From: Plasmodium relictum
Lineage: Eukaryota > Apicomplexa > Aconoidasida > Haemosporida > Plasmodiidae
DNA: 64,000 nt
Assembly: GCF_900005765.1 (NCBI RefSeq)
Contig: NC_041687.1
Coordinates: forward strand, 124,001-188,000
Reading direction: 5' to 3'
Within the stretch, counting starts at the first letter, position 1. The number at the start of each line of letters is the position of its first letter. The position numbers were made by a program, and so were the translations under genes. Under the pieces are notes generated by a model that saw only the letters and a program-made list of their open reading frames with translations, did not search any database and was not told the origin of the DNA. Positions 1-12,067 of the stretch are shown piece after piece.

Positions 1-102
1 ATTTTTTTCTATGTTAATGCATATATAAGAATTATTCTCTATATTTTTTCTCGTATTGTCTTTTTTTCATTTAATATTTTTTTTTTTTTTTTTTCTTTAA
101 AG

Positions 103-337
103 AATATGGAATTCGCTAGAGTCAATATACAGATGCAAACTATTATGAATAAATTTATGGGGTAATTAAATTTAAAAAAAATGTTTATAATATATATATT
201 TTATAAAATTATTTTATTTTATTTTTTTTTTTTTTTTTGTGCTATAACCTTTGAAATTATATTAATATATACATCATAAATATATTTTATTTAGTGATCA
301 CTTTAAATTTATGTGTGACAAAGAAGGAGCTTACTAA
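103..337 (+). CDS. 3'-terminal exons of an unidentified spliced gene (partial)
   Basis: Two exons joined in phase: 103..161 (after a T-rich tract ending in AG) and 295..337. Together they read NMEFARVNIQMQTIMNKFMG then DHFKFMCDKEGAY and a stop at 335-337. The intron (162-294) starts GTAATT and ends TTTAG. The codon split (GG|T) restores an open frame, and the composition is less A/T-biased and less Lys/Asn-rich than the surrounding DNA, which is why I call it coding. The 5' part lies outside the window. I do not recognise the family from about 33 residues. It could also be a chance pair of splice-like sites, so confidence is moderate. Confidence 0.4.
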
Positions 338-2130
338 ATACAAAGGTAATTCACAATTTTTCTTCTAAGGTAGAAGATAAGAAAATTTTCAAGATAGAAC
401 ATAACCATTGGCTAGGAGCAAATATAATATTTCTATTTTTTTTTTTTTTCTTTCCTTTTTTTTAATTAAATGAGAAACCTCTCGTTTATATTTATTTATG
501 TTTAAAGAAAAATATATAGTCATGTTTAATTATTATGAATTTAATATATATGTATATAATATATAATACTTTCTTTTTGTATTTATACTTTTTATTATTT
601 GTTTCTTTTAACATATTTTTTATTTTTAAATTTTAATTATAGTATTGATTTAATTTTTAATTTTATATATCAAATTTAAATGTAACTTTAATACTAACAT
701 TTTACTTTTTTTATTTTTCTATAAAAAATACTAAAAGAATTTAACAAAAGATAAAAATTGTATTTCACTATTTTACTTTCCTTTAACATTGTTTTCTCAT
801 AGAACTTTGTAAATTAATTATCCAATCCTATGTTATATAACAATCATTCTAAAGTTTTAATGGAAAATTATTTCTTTAGAACAATTTATTAAAAAGATAT
901 GTAAAAAAAGAAATAATTATAATAGTGAAAAAAAACATGAATGTAGTATTGCTTACATTTTATATCATATTATTATATTACATTATATATATATAAATTT
1001 ATATATTGTATTTTATTTCCTTTATTGCTTTATTTTTTTTTTTTTTTTTTACATATTTAGTATATATATTTATATGTGTAAAATGCTTTATGTAAGTCTA
1101 AAGGCAATATTTTTTTTAATAATAATAATATATTTAAAACTACAACTTTATTAAATAATTTAAGATTTTTTTCCTTTTAATTTAAAACAAAATATATTTA
1201 ATTACACCATTTTTTTATTTCTTTTTTTTTTTTTAAGAGTAATCCTACTTATGTTGTTAAGTGCTTTATGCATATATTTCTTTTTTTTTTTTTTTTTTTG
1301 TAATAAGCTTAAATTTTAATTGTTTTCTAAAAAAAAGAGCAAAAAAAAACATGATCTGTTCATATAATAAATTCCTTCTTATTAAAAATTTTATAAAAAA
1401 AAAAATATTATTTTCCAAAAAAAAGTTGCAAAATATATAAATTTTTCTTTTTGAGATGTTAAATTATTATAATGTTTATTTAATAAAAAAATGAAAGTTT
1501 TTTTGTTTTGTATTTCACGAATAATAATTTACATAAGCGTAAGCCTACAAAAAAAAAACATTATTGTTGATACATCTTTAAAAAAAAAAAAATTAAATTT
1601 TGCATTAATAGACATATCTTCTTTTTATTCGAGCTCATAGAAAAAAGAAAAAAGATTTAATTTTACAATTGTATACATCCCTTTATTTTTATTCTAGTTC
1701 ATAAAATTTTTTTTTTTAATTTTACAGCCATAAATTTATCTTTTTTTTATTCTAGTTCTTCAAAAAAACTTTTTAATTTCACGGCTGTAAATTCATCTTT
1801 TTTAATCTAGTTAATAAAAAAAAATAAAACTATATACTAACTTTTAATGATTTTTATGCCTCTTTTTAAAAATAAATTCCTCTATTTAATTGTTAGATTT
1901 TATAAGAGAATAAAAGTTTTTTACTCCTTTTTTTTTTTTTTTCAATTAAATAACATCTATTTTTTTATTGGAATGATTTTGTCATCATAAAAAAAAAAAA
2001 AAGAAAAAAGTAATTTTTACAATTTTATGAAAAATTAAAAACAGCATAAAACTTATTTAAACAACTGAAATTTCACTTAGAGGATTTTTTTAAAACTGTG
2101 ATCATATAGAAAATTTAAAAAAAAGAAAAA
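338..2130. other. Intergenic region, no gene seen
   Basis: About 1.8 kb of A/T-rich DNA with many poly-T and poly-A tracts between the end of the upstream gene and the small membrane-protein gene. No reading frame with protein-like composition was found on either strand. The only structured part is a degenerate tandem repeat at about 1615-1815. The last few hundred bases presumably hold the promoter and 5' UTR of the gene at 2131. Confidence 0.6.
1615..1815. repeat. Degenerate tandem repeat, about 60-bp unit
   Basis: Three to four diverged copies lie head to tail. Each has a T-run followed by ATTC(T/G)AG(T/C)TC, then an A/T-run, then TTTAATTT(T)AC and a C(A/G)(G)C(T/C)GTAAATT(C/T)ATC-like tail. 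The second and third copies (about 1681-1739 and 1740-1797) are the most alike; the first is more diverged and the fourth is truncated near 1815. It lies in the intergenic region about 300-500 bp upstream of the gene at 2131. Confidence 0.5.
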
Positions 2131-2529
2131 ATGGCAATACATACAGATATAGCTGCTTGCATATTTGGAATAATAGCTTCAATTCTTTTATTTGTAGTAT
2201 CAGGGTTATTTTATGAATTTAATGGATTAACTGGATGCTTTGTATTTTTAGGAGTTTTTTTTTTACTTTATACTTTATTTGCCTTTTTAATACCGAATAC
2301 GAAAAATTCAAGAGATTTTGTCTTTTCTTATGGAGTAAGTACAGGATGCATGTTTGTTGCTTGCTTAATGACTTTTATTATAATGTCTCATTTTCACACA
2401 AGACCTCATTGTAATGTTGGAACTAAAAGTTGCGCTAAATATATTTTTGGTTCTCTTTTCGGATTTCTTTCATCAGGATTTTTTTTGGTTGCATCAATAT
2501 TATCATTTAAAGTAGTACATATTTGGTAA
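2131..2529 (+). CDS. Small four-pass membrane protein, function unknown
   Basis: A single-exon frame of 132 residues. It shows four hydrophobic segments at about residues 6-27, 33-54, 62-88 and 104-128, with short polar loops, so both ends probably face the same side. The loop between segments 3 and 4 has two Cys and two His (HFHTRPHCNVGTKSCAKY), which could form a disulphide or bind metal; this is inference. Codon use is richer in G/C than the flanking DNA, and the protein contains none of the Asn/Lys runs seen in chance frames, which supports a real gene. The start is the first ATG after an A-rich leader. I recognise no family; it resembles tetraspan proteins conserved among Plasmodium species. 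Confidence 0.75.
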   Translation: MAIHTDIAACIFGIIASILLFVVSGLFYEFNGLTGCFVFLGVFFLLYTLFAFLIPNTKNSRDFVFSYGVSTGCMFVACLMTFIIMSHFHTRPHCNVGTKSCAKYIFGSLFGFLSSGFFLVASILSFKVVHIW

Positions 2530-3906
2530 AATAAATTTTAAAGAATATCATTGTCTCTTACATAAAATTTTTCATTATTTTAATCCATTTTTAACTATTT
2601 GTTAACCTTATTTTTATGTTTTTAAAAAAATATTCTTTTTAATTTTGAAAATCTTTCGGCATTTTTTTAGAAAATAATATTTTTTTTTGTTGTACTAATT
2701 TCTTTTTTTTTTTTTTTTGTTCACTATTAAACTCTATTTTTAACTATGTTTCTTTTTGATTTTTCTTCTAATGATATTTTTTTTCATTTTTTCTATGCTT
2801 TTTTAAAGTTTTTCTTCTCAATTTTAAATATTTCAACATTTTTAAATTATATGAAAAATAAAGAAGTTAAAAACATAAATAAGAAATATAAAAATTTCAA
2901 CAAAAAATATTTTATACCTAGAATAAAAAAATAGTTTACTTTTAATTGCTCCATCTAATTTACATACTCTTCAACAAAATAATTTTCATAATAACATTTA
3001 TTTTTGATAAAAAATACAATTAAGACATAAAAAAAAAACTGATTAAAATTTATAATTTTATAGTATTTTTTAGTATTTTGATAAACACACATTTATATGA
3101 CTACATATTTATCTAAATCTCAATTAAAACTATTATACTGTTATAATAATATTTTTTATCTAAGATTTTTCCTTTTTTAAAATTTTAATTAATTTTTCAT
3201 ATACATCTTTTTTTTTTTAAATAAAGTCATGATAATAAAAATTATATTTCAATATTATAAGATATACCTCTAGCAATATTATGACTATACTATAATTTTT
3301 TTTTTAATATAGAAACACTTATTATTTTAAATGGTTAATATTATGTTGATTTTGTTATATCTAATGTACATAATTTATGATAACTCTTTTTTTAACTAAA
3401 AATTTTAAGCTTTTGGATAAGTTCTCTTTCTATATATTGTCTAAATTTACTTTATTTAAATACATTAATTTCAACAATATTTTTTTTTTAATGCTTATAT
3501 TTTAAAATAATTTATTTAAAAAAAAAAAAGATTTATTTTATACAAGATTAAAAGATTGAAAAAATTAAAATTAAATAAGGTAAATAAAAAGAATAATTTT
3601 ATAAATTTTAAAATATATTAAAAAAATTTTTTTTTTTTAATTTTAAATAAAATTAAAGCTATATTAGACAACTAATATAAAAAAAAAAAGAAATAAAAAA
3701 ATGATGAGCACAAAAAATACTTTAAAAGTTATAACAAAAATAAAAAAAAGAAACATATATGTATATGTAAAAAAAAAAAAATTAAATTAGTATTCTATTA
3801 AAAAAATGTATATGAAATATATATGAAAAAAAATAGACACATAAGAAAATGAAAATAATAATAATAAAAAAAAAAAATTACTTTAAAAAATGTTATGGAA
3901 TATAAA
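2530..3906. other. Intergenic region between convergent genes
   Basis: About 1.4 kb between the plus-strand membrane-protein gene and the 3' end of the minus-strand RuvB-like gene. It should hold both 3' UTRs. Only A/T-rich low-complexity DNA is seen. A 62-residue frame near 2746 is Phe/Lys/Asn-rich and not convincing. Confidence 0.6.
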
Positions 3907-5331
3907 TTAATTAACAAATTTATTTGACTGTTCAGCAACCCTGTGCGCAGAAGTTTTAGCATCCATAAACAACTCATCAGCTTGCTCAATATGTTTTATA
4001 TCAATAATTGATTTTCCTTCAAGACTAGCTAATATTCTGGATGGCTCTAGTAATAACATAGCAAAACGTAAAGAAGACTGAATACCAATTTTAGCTAAAT
4101 AGTTCATTCCTTCCTCACTAATATTTATTTTTTCAGTATGTGCACGTAAGGCTAATATTTGAACTATTTCTTTTAATGTATAAGGAAAAGTTTTTATAAT
4201 AATTAATCTATCTAATAAATCTACAGGTATTCCATGTGGTTCAATATTATCTGTCCCTTTAACTGTACATATTCCTCTATTAGTCGCCATAATAACTATA
4301 GGTGCTAGGGGAGATTCAATTGCCCTATTTAAGTAAGAAAAGCATTCAATATCTAACATATGTGCTTCATCTATATATAAAACACCTGGAATAATTTCAG
4401 CTAAACCCATTTCTAAAAATTTATTTACCGTCTTATTAATTTCCACTCTTAATTTTTCTGTTATTTCAGTTTTTTTAGGACGCAAATAAGAATTTAAAAC
4501 AGATGCTAAATCCTCTCCAACAGTTGGATTTGCATTTGCTAAATCAATATCATGTAAAGAAATTTGTTGAACCACTTCTTTTTTTTTATGAACTTCTCCT
4601 TTAGGTAAAGAAACATATTCATCAAATTCAATATCAAATTCCTTGGAATAAGCATTACATCTTCCTAATCGTTTTACATGTCCTGTATTAGTTTCAATGT
4701 AAATAACATCTCCTATTTTTATTTTTTCTCTTACTATTTGTTCATGTATTTTAGGTGCTAATCTTAGTGTTTTTGATCCTTTTGCTGTTTTTAATGTAAT
4801 AATAATTGCATTAATTTGTTTTGCTTTATTTAATGAATATAAACATTCATTTTCCTCAACAACCATATCTACTACTTCACCTTCATATACCAATTTTTCT
4901 TCTTTTATTTTTATGTGTATGCTTTTTCTGAAGGCTTCAAGTATGACTTCAGTCTTTTTTATTTCATTACTATACACTTCTGATCCTGATAAGAATACAA
5001 ATGGCATTTTTTTATTTATTTCTCTACTAATTCCTATTGCTAACGCACTTTTTCCACTTCCACTAGGTCCAGCCAATAAAATACATTTCCCTGCTAATTT
5101 TTTTTGTTTAATTAAATCAACAAGAAATAAAGATGCTTCTCTAGCCTTATACTGTCCTATTAAACCACACGTATTGTCAAAAAACATTGAATATTTTTCA
5201 TCACTTAAATTAACCTCATTTTCATGCATATATATATTTGTATTCACACCAAGCCCTTTAATATGACTGTGTATATTTACCCTTTCTTTTTTTGTGTCAT
5301 TTGAATTAATATTTGCTAAGTTTATTTGCAT
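3907..5331 (-). CDS. RuvB-like AAA+ ATPase, RUVBL1 (pontin) type
   Basis: A single-exon protein of 474 residues, close to the ~456 of human RUVBL1. RUVBL proteins form hexameric or dodecameric rings that act in INO80/SWR1/TIP60 chromatin remodelling and in R2TP-type assembly of snoRNPs and kinases. Visible features: the family opening HSHIKGLG (21-28), Walker A GPSGSGKS (88-95), the inserted domain II with IKIGDVIYIETNTG and PKGEVHKKKEVV, and Walker B as LYIDEAHMLDIE (about 318-329). ATNRG (sensor 1) and HGIPVDLLDRL (arginine-finger region) follow. Domain II and the block after it match RUVBL1 more closely than RUVBL2. Walker A is GPSGSGKS instead of the usual GPPGTGKT. Plasmodium has three RuvB paralogues; I have not assigned a number. 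The 5' end faces the S15 gene across a 1.5-kb region. Confidence 0.93.
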   Translation of the reverse strand: MQINLANINSNDTKKERVNIHSHIKGLGVNTNIYMHENEVNLSDEKYSMFFDNTCGLIGQYKAREASLFLVDLIKQKKLAGKCILLAGPSGSGKSALAIGISREINKKMPFVFLSGSEVYSNEIKKTEVILEAFRKSIHIKIKEEKLVYEGEVVDMVVEENECLYSLNKAKQINAIIITLKTAKGSKTLRLAPKIHEQIVREKIKIGDVIYIETNTGHVKRLGRCNAYSKEFDIEFDEYVSLPKGEVHKKKEVVQQISLHDIDLANANPTVGEDLASVLNSYLRPKKTEITEKLRVEINKTVNKFLEMGLAEIIPGVLYIDEAHMLDIECFSYLNRAIESPLAPIVIMATNRGICTVKGTDNIEPHGIPVDLLDRLIIIKTFPYTLKEIVQILALRAHTEKINISEEGMNYLAKIGIQSSLRFAMLLLEPSRILASLEGKSIIDIKHIEQADELFMDAKTSAHRVAEQSNKFVN

Positions 5332-6825
5332 TTTCTCATAAAATTAATACAAATGTAGAAACAAAAGAAAAAAAAAAAAATTAGAATTCCTAATATGAAA
5401 TAAAAAATAAAAAATAAATACATAAAAGGAATGGAAGTTATACATATAATTCCATATGAAGTATTATAAAAAGTAATTAAACTTTTAATTTTCTACATCA
5501 TTAAAATTTATAACTTTAATTAAAAATTTCTAATAAGATATTGTAATATTAAAATTTGTGTATATATTGACTGCAATATTCTTTCATTTAAAACATAGAA
5601 TTCTTTAAAATGATATATAAGATTCTCAAAATATATATTCGTATGCTTTATTGAATGTTTTAAGAAAAAAAATCTATAATAGATAAATTTTTTGTAAATA
5701 TCTTTTTATAACTTATTCTCTTTTTATAAACATTAGTACAATAATATTTATTACATAAAACCAATTTTTTATTTAAAAAATAAATCCATTTAGATAAATT
5801 TAATATTTTTAAACTATGTGAAATAAAAAAAATATTCAAAATAAATATATATTATATATATGTAGTTTCTAAAATAATTTTTCTCAACATTTTTTTCATC
5901 ATATACAGTTTTATTGGCAGATATATTAAAATATATTTTGAAAATTTTTTTAAAAATAATTTAATTTTTATTATTAAATAAAAAAATTGTTTCTCAAAAG
6001 TATTTGTAATATATATAAGCAAGCTTTATATTTTGGAATGTATCTTTTTAACTTTTTAATGATATATATTTTTAAAAACAATTTATTATATGGTTAAGCA
6101 AAAAAAAAAAAAAAAAATTATAAATTTTACAAACATATGCTGTTATTTTTTTTTTTTTATATTTAAAATATTTATAATTTTTTTATTTTTTATAATAAAA
6201 AAAGAATTAAAAAGAAAAAAACCTTTTTAATGTTTTTATTATTATACCAGACATACTACTATTTACAAATAAAATTATAAAGTTGACTTTTTTTATTTTT
6301 AATATGAATTCTAAAATACCAAAAGTTAAATTTTTCATGTAATGTATTATCAACATATATAAAATATCTTTTTAGAAGAATTTAGTTTTTACGTGATCCC
6401 TTATTTAGATTATTTCAGATTATTTTTTTAAAGTTAATCTTTTATATAAAAATAAAAAATATCTTATTAAATTAAAATTCATTTTTATAAAATTTTCTTT
6501 TTTAATTAATAGCCTTTTAATAGTTAAAAGTTTATTTCATTTTCTTTTTATTATAACTTTGTATTAAAAAAAAATTATAAAGTATAAAAAATAATATATA
6601 TTTATTGGGATAACTACACTGCAAAAATATTTGCTTATCAAAAATGTATATTTTTTATTCATTAAAATAGAAAAAAGAAAAAAACATAAAAATAGAGGAA
6701 TAAAATAAAATAACTTTTGAAATAAATTAAATAGATATAAACATGTACTAAAATAGTTATAAATATATATATATATTTATATTACTTATATTTATGATAA
6801 TATATATTATGAATAAAAATTTTAA
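5332..6825. promoter_or_regulatory. Divergent intergenic region (RuvB-like / S15)
   Basis: About 1.5 kb separating two divergently transcribed genes, so it should contain both promoters and 5' UTRs. The sequence is A/T-rich throughout, with TATATA stretches and a long poly-A run near 6101-6116. No conserved operator-like element could be recognised, and no coding frame is credible. Confidence 0.5.
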
Positions 6826-8144
6826 ATGAAAAAAATAATATCATGCTTAACAATTTCATTATTTTTTTATTTACAAATATTATCTAAAATTCTGTTTTCC
6901 AATGGATTTTATGTAGGTAAAAGTATAAAAAAAAAATGTAAAATAAATAAATATTTTTTAAAGTTAATACTATATCAATAATAGAAATTTAATTTCATTC
7001 AACTATATTAAAAATATATCATTTGAAACATATGTAGTAATAAATATTTATAATTTTAAATGTAATATATAATATATATATGTACATTAATATATGCATT
7101 ACTTATGTCTTTTTTCTTTTTTAAATGTTATTTATATATTAATTCTACATACCTTTTTAGATAATAAAATCAATTTTCTTATAAATAAAAGAACAAAATG
7201 CATATATAAAAAAAATTTTAATAGAAACATATTTTTAAAAAAAAGTAATTATAATGAAAATTTAATTAAAGAATTGTCATCTATTGATGATATAACGATG
7301 AATAATGATAATGAAGAAAATGTAAAACCTAATATAAAAGAAGATGAAAGCAAGTTAAAGCAAAACATAGATAAACAGAAAATTGAAATAGATAAAATTT
7401 TAATGAAAAGTCAAGCCATTCAGTTAGAACGTTCTTTTTCTTTCAGTAGAGATGATATAATGATTAAACCAGTAATATAAAAATATATTTTATAAAAATT
7501 ACTTATGAATTTCCTATTAATATAAACATATAATCATTTCTCTTTTTTTTTTCTTGTAAGGAATTATTAAAAGATTTAATTACTCAAAAATATAGAAAAA
7601 TATTTCAAAGGCATGACAAAGATTGTGGAAGTAGTGAAATACAAATTATTATTTTAACTTTTAAAATTTTTTTTTTAACAGAACATATGAAAAAAAATAA
7701 GAAAGTAAATGCCATATATAACATACATTTAGAAAATTTTTTATGTATTTTATATTGTTATATTCTTCTATTTTGTTTTGATAATATTACATTTTATTTA
7801 ATTATAGACTTTTAATATTGATCACTGTCTAATTTTTTTTTTTTTTCTTTTTTTTTTTTTAAAAGGATTTTGCTTGCTTAAGAGGTTTATTTAAATGTGT
7901 TAGTAAAAGAAGAAAACTATTAATTTATTTAGGAATGAAAAACCGTGAAATGTTTGAGAAAATAACAGACTTTTTTAAAATTAAAAAACCACTCTTACCT
8001 AGAACTGCCGAGTATTATTCAAAAGATTTAAAATATATACATTTTAAAAATACTAAAAGATTTAAAAATAATGCTGAAAAAAAGAAAAAAGATAAATTAA
8101 AAAAGAAAAAAGTACAAACGGATAAAATTTTATTCGATATCTAA
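6826..8144 (+). CDS. Bacterial-type ribosomal protein S15, organelle-targeted
   Basis: Four exons: 6826..6916, 7161..7471, 7561..7704 and 7866..8144, all with GT-AG introns and matching phase, giving 274 residues. The S15 core is unmistakable: [40 protein letters not shown] (about residues 150-205), matching the bacterial S15 rRNA-binding helices. S15 binds 16S-type rRNA early in small-subunit assembly. Exon 1 encodes a hydrophobic leader ([20 protein letters not shown]). Exon 2 opens with a basic Asn/Lys-rich stretch, the bipartite pattern of apicoplast import. The core is preceded by about 130 leader and linker residues and followed by a Lys-rich tail. The apicoplast genome is known to lack rps15, so a nuclear copy is expected. 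A mitochondrial destination is less likely given the signal-like start. Confidence 0.92.
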
Positions 8145-8570
8145 TGTAAAGATAAAAAGGAGAAAAAAAAAATTTTTTAATTATGAAATTAACATAAATT
8201 GTAACAAAAGAATAATCTTTTTTATTTTATTTTATTTTTTTTTTTTTTGTTTTTTTATATAATTTTAATATAATTTCATATTTTAATGAATATATTTTTT
8301 AATATAATTTATACAAAGTTTGTATTCTTTTTTTTTTTTTTTTCATATTTTAAATGTGCTTCACAATTTTTTTTTTTTTTTCATTTTTTTTTCTCTAATA
8401 TAAGTCTTATGTTAGAAAAATTTTTAAAAAATTTTAGATAAAATAATTTAAGAAAAAAAACTCTCTTTTTGTTAAATATTTATAAAATTTTATATTTATA
8501 TATCTCTTAATGGAACAACTTTTTTTTTATATTTATATGCTTTATATTAGTTTGTATATTACATACATGT
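8145..8570. other. Short intergenic region
   Basis: About 430 bp of T-rich DNA between two plus-strand genes, presumably the 3' UTR of the S15 gene and the promoter/5' UTR of the next. Several poly-T runs; no other feature seen. Confidence 0.5.
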
Positions 8571-10925
8571 ATGTTTTTATATAAATATGCTATTATCTTT
8601 TTTTTTTTTGTTATAATCAAAATGAAATTTTCAATTATTAAAAATGTAGAAAAAAAAATTTTAATATTTGTTTTTTTTTTTTATTATTTTTTATTATATA
8701 ATGAAATAAAGTGTTCAAAAAAATCAAAGCTTCATACAAATTCCAACTTTTTTAATATATATAGTGTAGTAAGTAAAGATTTAAGATTAAAAAATAAAAA
8801 TGAATATATAAAAACATCTAACGATGGAATAAAAATATATGAACAAATTAATAAAAAAACAAAAGTATATTTTTTACCTCTTATTTTAAAAAATAATAAT
8901 AAAAGAATAGATGAAAATTTTATTAAAAAAAATGAGGATAAAAACCAATCAAAAAATATAAAGTTAGATAAGGAAAACAATGGAAATAGCAATATAACAA
9001 TGAACGAAAGCGCTTATGAATATTTAGAAAATAATTTAAGTTACCTAAAAGATAAAATGGAGATATTCAGTCAGTATATTAATGAATGTGATTTTATTGT
9101 TATACCAATTAGTTATAATGATGTTTTAAATAAGCATTTACTTGATATTAATTCATTTAACAATTTTATAAATGCAATAGATTTCTTATTTTATTTAGAA
9201 CAAAAAAAGAATGATTATAATTTAATTTTTTTTATCTACAATTGTGATGATTCCAAAGATAATGATAAATTCATTAAAAAAGAAAAGACAGAAATAATAA
9301 ATATCATCAAAATATTTTTAAAGTGCCACTGGGAAGATAAATATGACAAATATATTAAAATAAATTTCTTTTTTGAAAAAGATAACATCCTTGATATTCA
9401 AAAAATAAACACAGAAATCAATAAAAAATATTACAAAAAAAGAAAAAAAAGAAATGAAATAATGCATTTTAGTAAAGAAGAAAACACATTTTTTAAAAAT
9501 TATAAGCCTAATGTTTTGAAAAATTTATATAATGAAAATTATTTTTTATATAATTTTTATTCTAATTTTAAATTAAATATATTACAAGAATATTTGAAAA
9601 TAACAAAAGATATTAGAATCAACAACTTAGACATTGAAAAAATAAATATTAAAGAAATAATTAATAATGTAGAAAACCTTTTAAATAAATTTATAAGTTT
9701 TCAATTAAATGATAATGTAACAAATCAGGAGAATTCAGAAAAAATAAAAAATAAACAGTATTCCTATTTACTACATATTATCTTAACAGATCTATTGGAA
9801 AAGTATGATTACAACTTGGATCAAATTAAAAATAATTTATATCATATGTTTAAAGAAAATATTAGAAAAATTAAAATTACATCAAATATAATACATGAGT
9901 TTAAAAGAGAAATGAATTATGTAGACAAGTTGTTTGAGTATTATAATTCAAAAATTTCTTTAATGGATTACTTTAAAAAAAAAGATAGAAATTTTGAACA
10001 AAAGTCATATTATATTTATTATTATAATAAAATGAAATTTCTTCAATTATTAAATGAAACAACCAACGAAATAATAAATTATTATATATCTAAAGGATTA
10101 TATGTTAGAAATTATGATTTTAATTCCATGATTCTTTTAAAAAATTATTCTTTTATTAATTATATAATTTATTACATTACTAATCTTTTAAAAAATAAAA
10201 TTAACTTTAATTTTAACTATTTATCTCCTAATGCTTTCGGATTTTCTTCATATAAGTAATAAATGATAAAAAAAAAAAAATAATAAATAAATAAAACATA
10301 TATATATTCTTATTATGATTCACTAAAAATGCATTTTTATATACACTTTGCATGTTTTTTCTTCTTATTATAATTTATTACAATTATGTAATATCTCATT
10401 TAATATATTCGTAATTTTTCTTTATTTCACTTTATAAGAATACTATGTTTTTGTAACTTATATAAATATATATTTTAAAAGTATTCTATATATATATTTA
10501 TATATCTTAAAATTTAAAAGAAAATGAAAATATTATGAAACCAAAAAAGGAAAAAAAGAAAAATATTAAAATAGTTCATTAAAATATATATTTAATGCAT
10601 AAAACAAAACAGAAAATTAAATAATTTTTTTATATTTTTATAGGGATGATATATCACTGTCACCTAAAAAAGACATTATGATAACAACAAGTGAAATAGA
10701 TCAAATAGAAAAAATGTAAGTTATATTAAGAAAAAAATTTTTTTTTAGTAAAATAATAACAAAAATAATATTAAAAATTCATGTATATAAATATATTTTT
10801 TAAGATATACTAAAATATTAAAAATAAAAAATTACAAAAAATTAAATTTTTTTTTTTTTTTTAGAAGCGTACCCCCTAGTGAATATTCTAAAATACTGTT
10901 ATTACTTGACAAAAATAAGAAATAA
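8571..10925 (+). CDS. Unidentified protein with signal-like leader
   Basis: Three exons: 8571..10255, 10644..10715 and 10865..10925. Phases match and give 605 residues ending LLLLDKNKK. The start may instead be Met18 (8622), which begins MKFSIIKNVEKKILIFVFF, a clean signal-peptide-like segment followed by a Lys/Ser/Asn-rich stretch; this resembles an apicoplast or secretory leader. The remainder is Lys/Asn/Ile-rich and mostly helical in appearance. One patch around residues 165-225 (ECDFIVIPISYNDVL, then YNLIFFIYNCDDS) looks like two beta strands of an alpha/beta fold, but I see no P-loop. No family was recognised. It lies between the S15 gene and the leader-bearing XRN gene, which is convergent with only about 260 bp between them. 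Confidence 0.8.
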
Positions 10926-11185
10926 CATAATTGCACTTATTTCTTTCCCTCTTTTTTTTTTTTTTTTCATTATTATTAGTTTATTTTAAAATTTTTTAAA
11001 ATACTAATTAAAAATATGTAATATTTTTAATATAATTTAAAAATCTTACATACTTTTCTATTTATTTTTATCTTTATTTTTATTAAATATTACTTAAATA
11101 TTAAAATTTATAGTGTATTTTTAATTTTTTTTATTAAAAAAAATTTTTTTTTTTTCATTATTTTAATATATATGCTCTCTTCCAT

Positions 11186-12031
11186 TTAATTCCCTATTAA
11201 AAGAAAAGTTGAAATTTTTTGTATTTATGAATTTTTTTTTTTTTTTTCTTATAATAAAATTTTAGTTTTCTATTTTTTTATAAATGTTTCAAAATAATAA
11301 ATATAAATTTCTTATCTTTATATTTTTTAGAATACCTTAATTTAAATTTAAGACTAGAAATTTTTTTACTTTTTTCTGTAATTATTTTATCTATTGTATT
11401 GCAATTTATAAAAGGCAAGTGTACTATGTATTCCCAAGTTTCTCTAAAAAAAAAAAGTTTTTTTATTTTTTTCTTAAGATCTATGTATATATATATATAT
11501 ATTTTTTTTTTAAATAATTACTTTTTTCCATTGGGGTCAATTTTAACATTTTCAGGGAAAAATGATTTAACTTCATCTTCAACATAAATATTTCTAAAAA
11601 AAAAAAAAATAATAAAATAATAAAAGTTAATTAAATTTATGTAAAAATTTTAATGAACTCAATATTAAAAAAAAAAATAGAGTGGCGTTTCATTTACTTA
11701 TATGCATCAGGTAGAAGATTTTTGTCTTTTTGTGGTAGTACACTTATCAAATGAGTATAGGCAGAATAAGGTTTTCCCTAAAAAAAAAAAAAATTGTAAA
11801 AATATTACAGAATATATATAAAAATGTTTCTATAAATATAAAAATGTATTTTACCTTTTCAAAAAAAAAATCCGATTTTTCAAAACTTAATAAATCACTG
11901 CATAAGGGAGCATAATGATATGGATATTCCCTAAAAAAAAGAAAAAAAATTTATATTAACATCAATTCAAATAAATATAAAAATAAGTATCTTTATTAGT
12001 AACTGTAAGTAAAAAAATTTTCAAATGTTGA

Positions 12032-12067
<36 letters not shown>

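Noticed and set aside
2746-2934. 62-residue frame
   Set aside because: Composed of Phe, Lys and Asn from homopolymers; no family pattern and no linked exons.
7094-7160. ATG at 7094 as start of a separate gene
   Set aside because: It lies in intron 1 of the S15 gene; the TTTTTAG acceptor at 7160 and phase with exon 1 explain the reading frame better.
11399-11587. 62-residue plus-strand frame
   Set aside because: Antisense to two XRN-like exons on the minus strand and dominated by poly-Lys/Phe/Ile.
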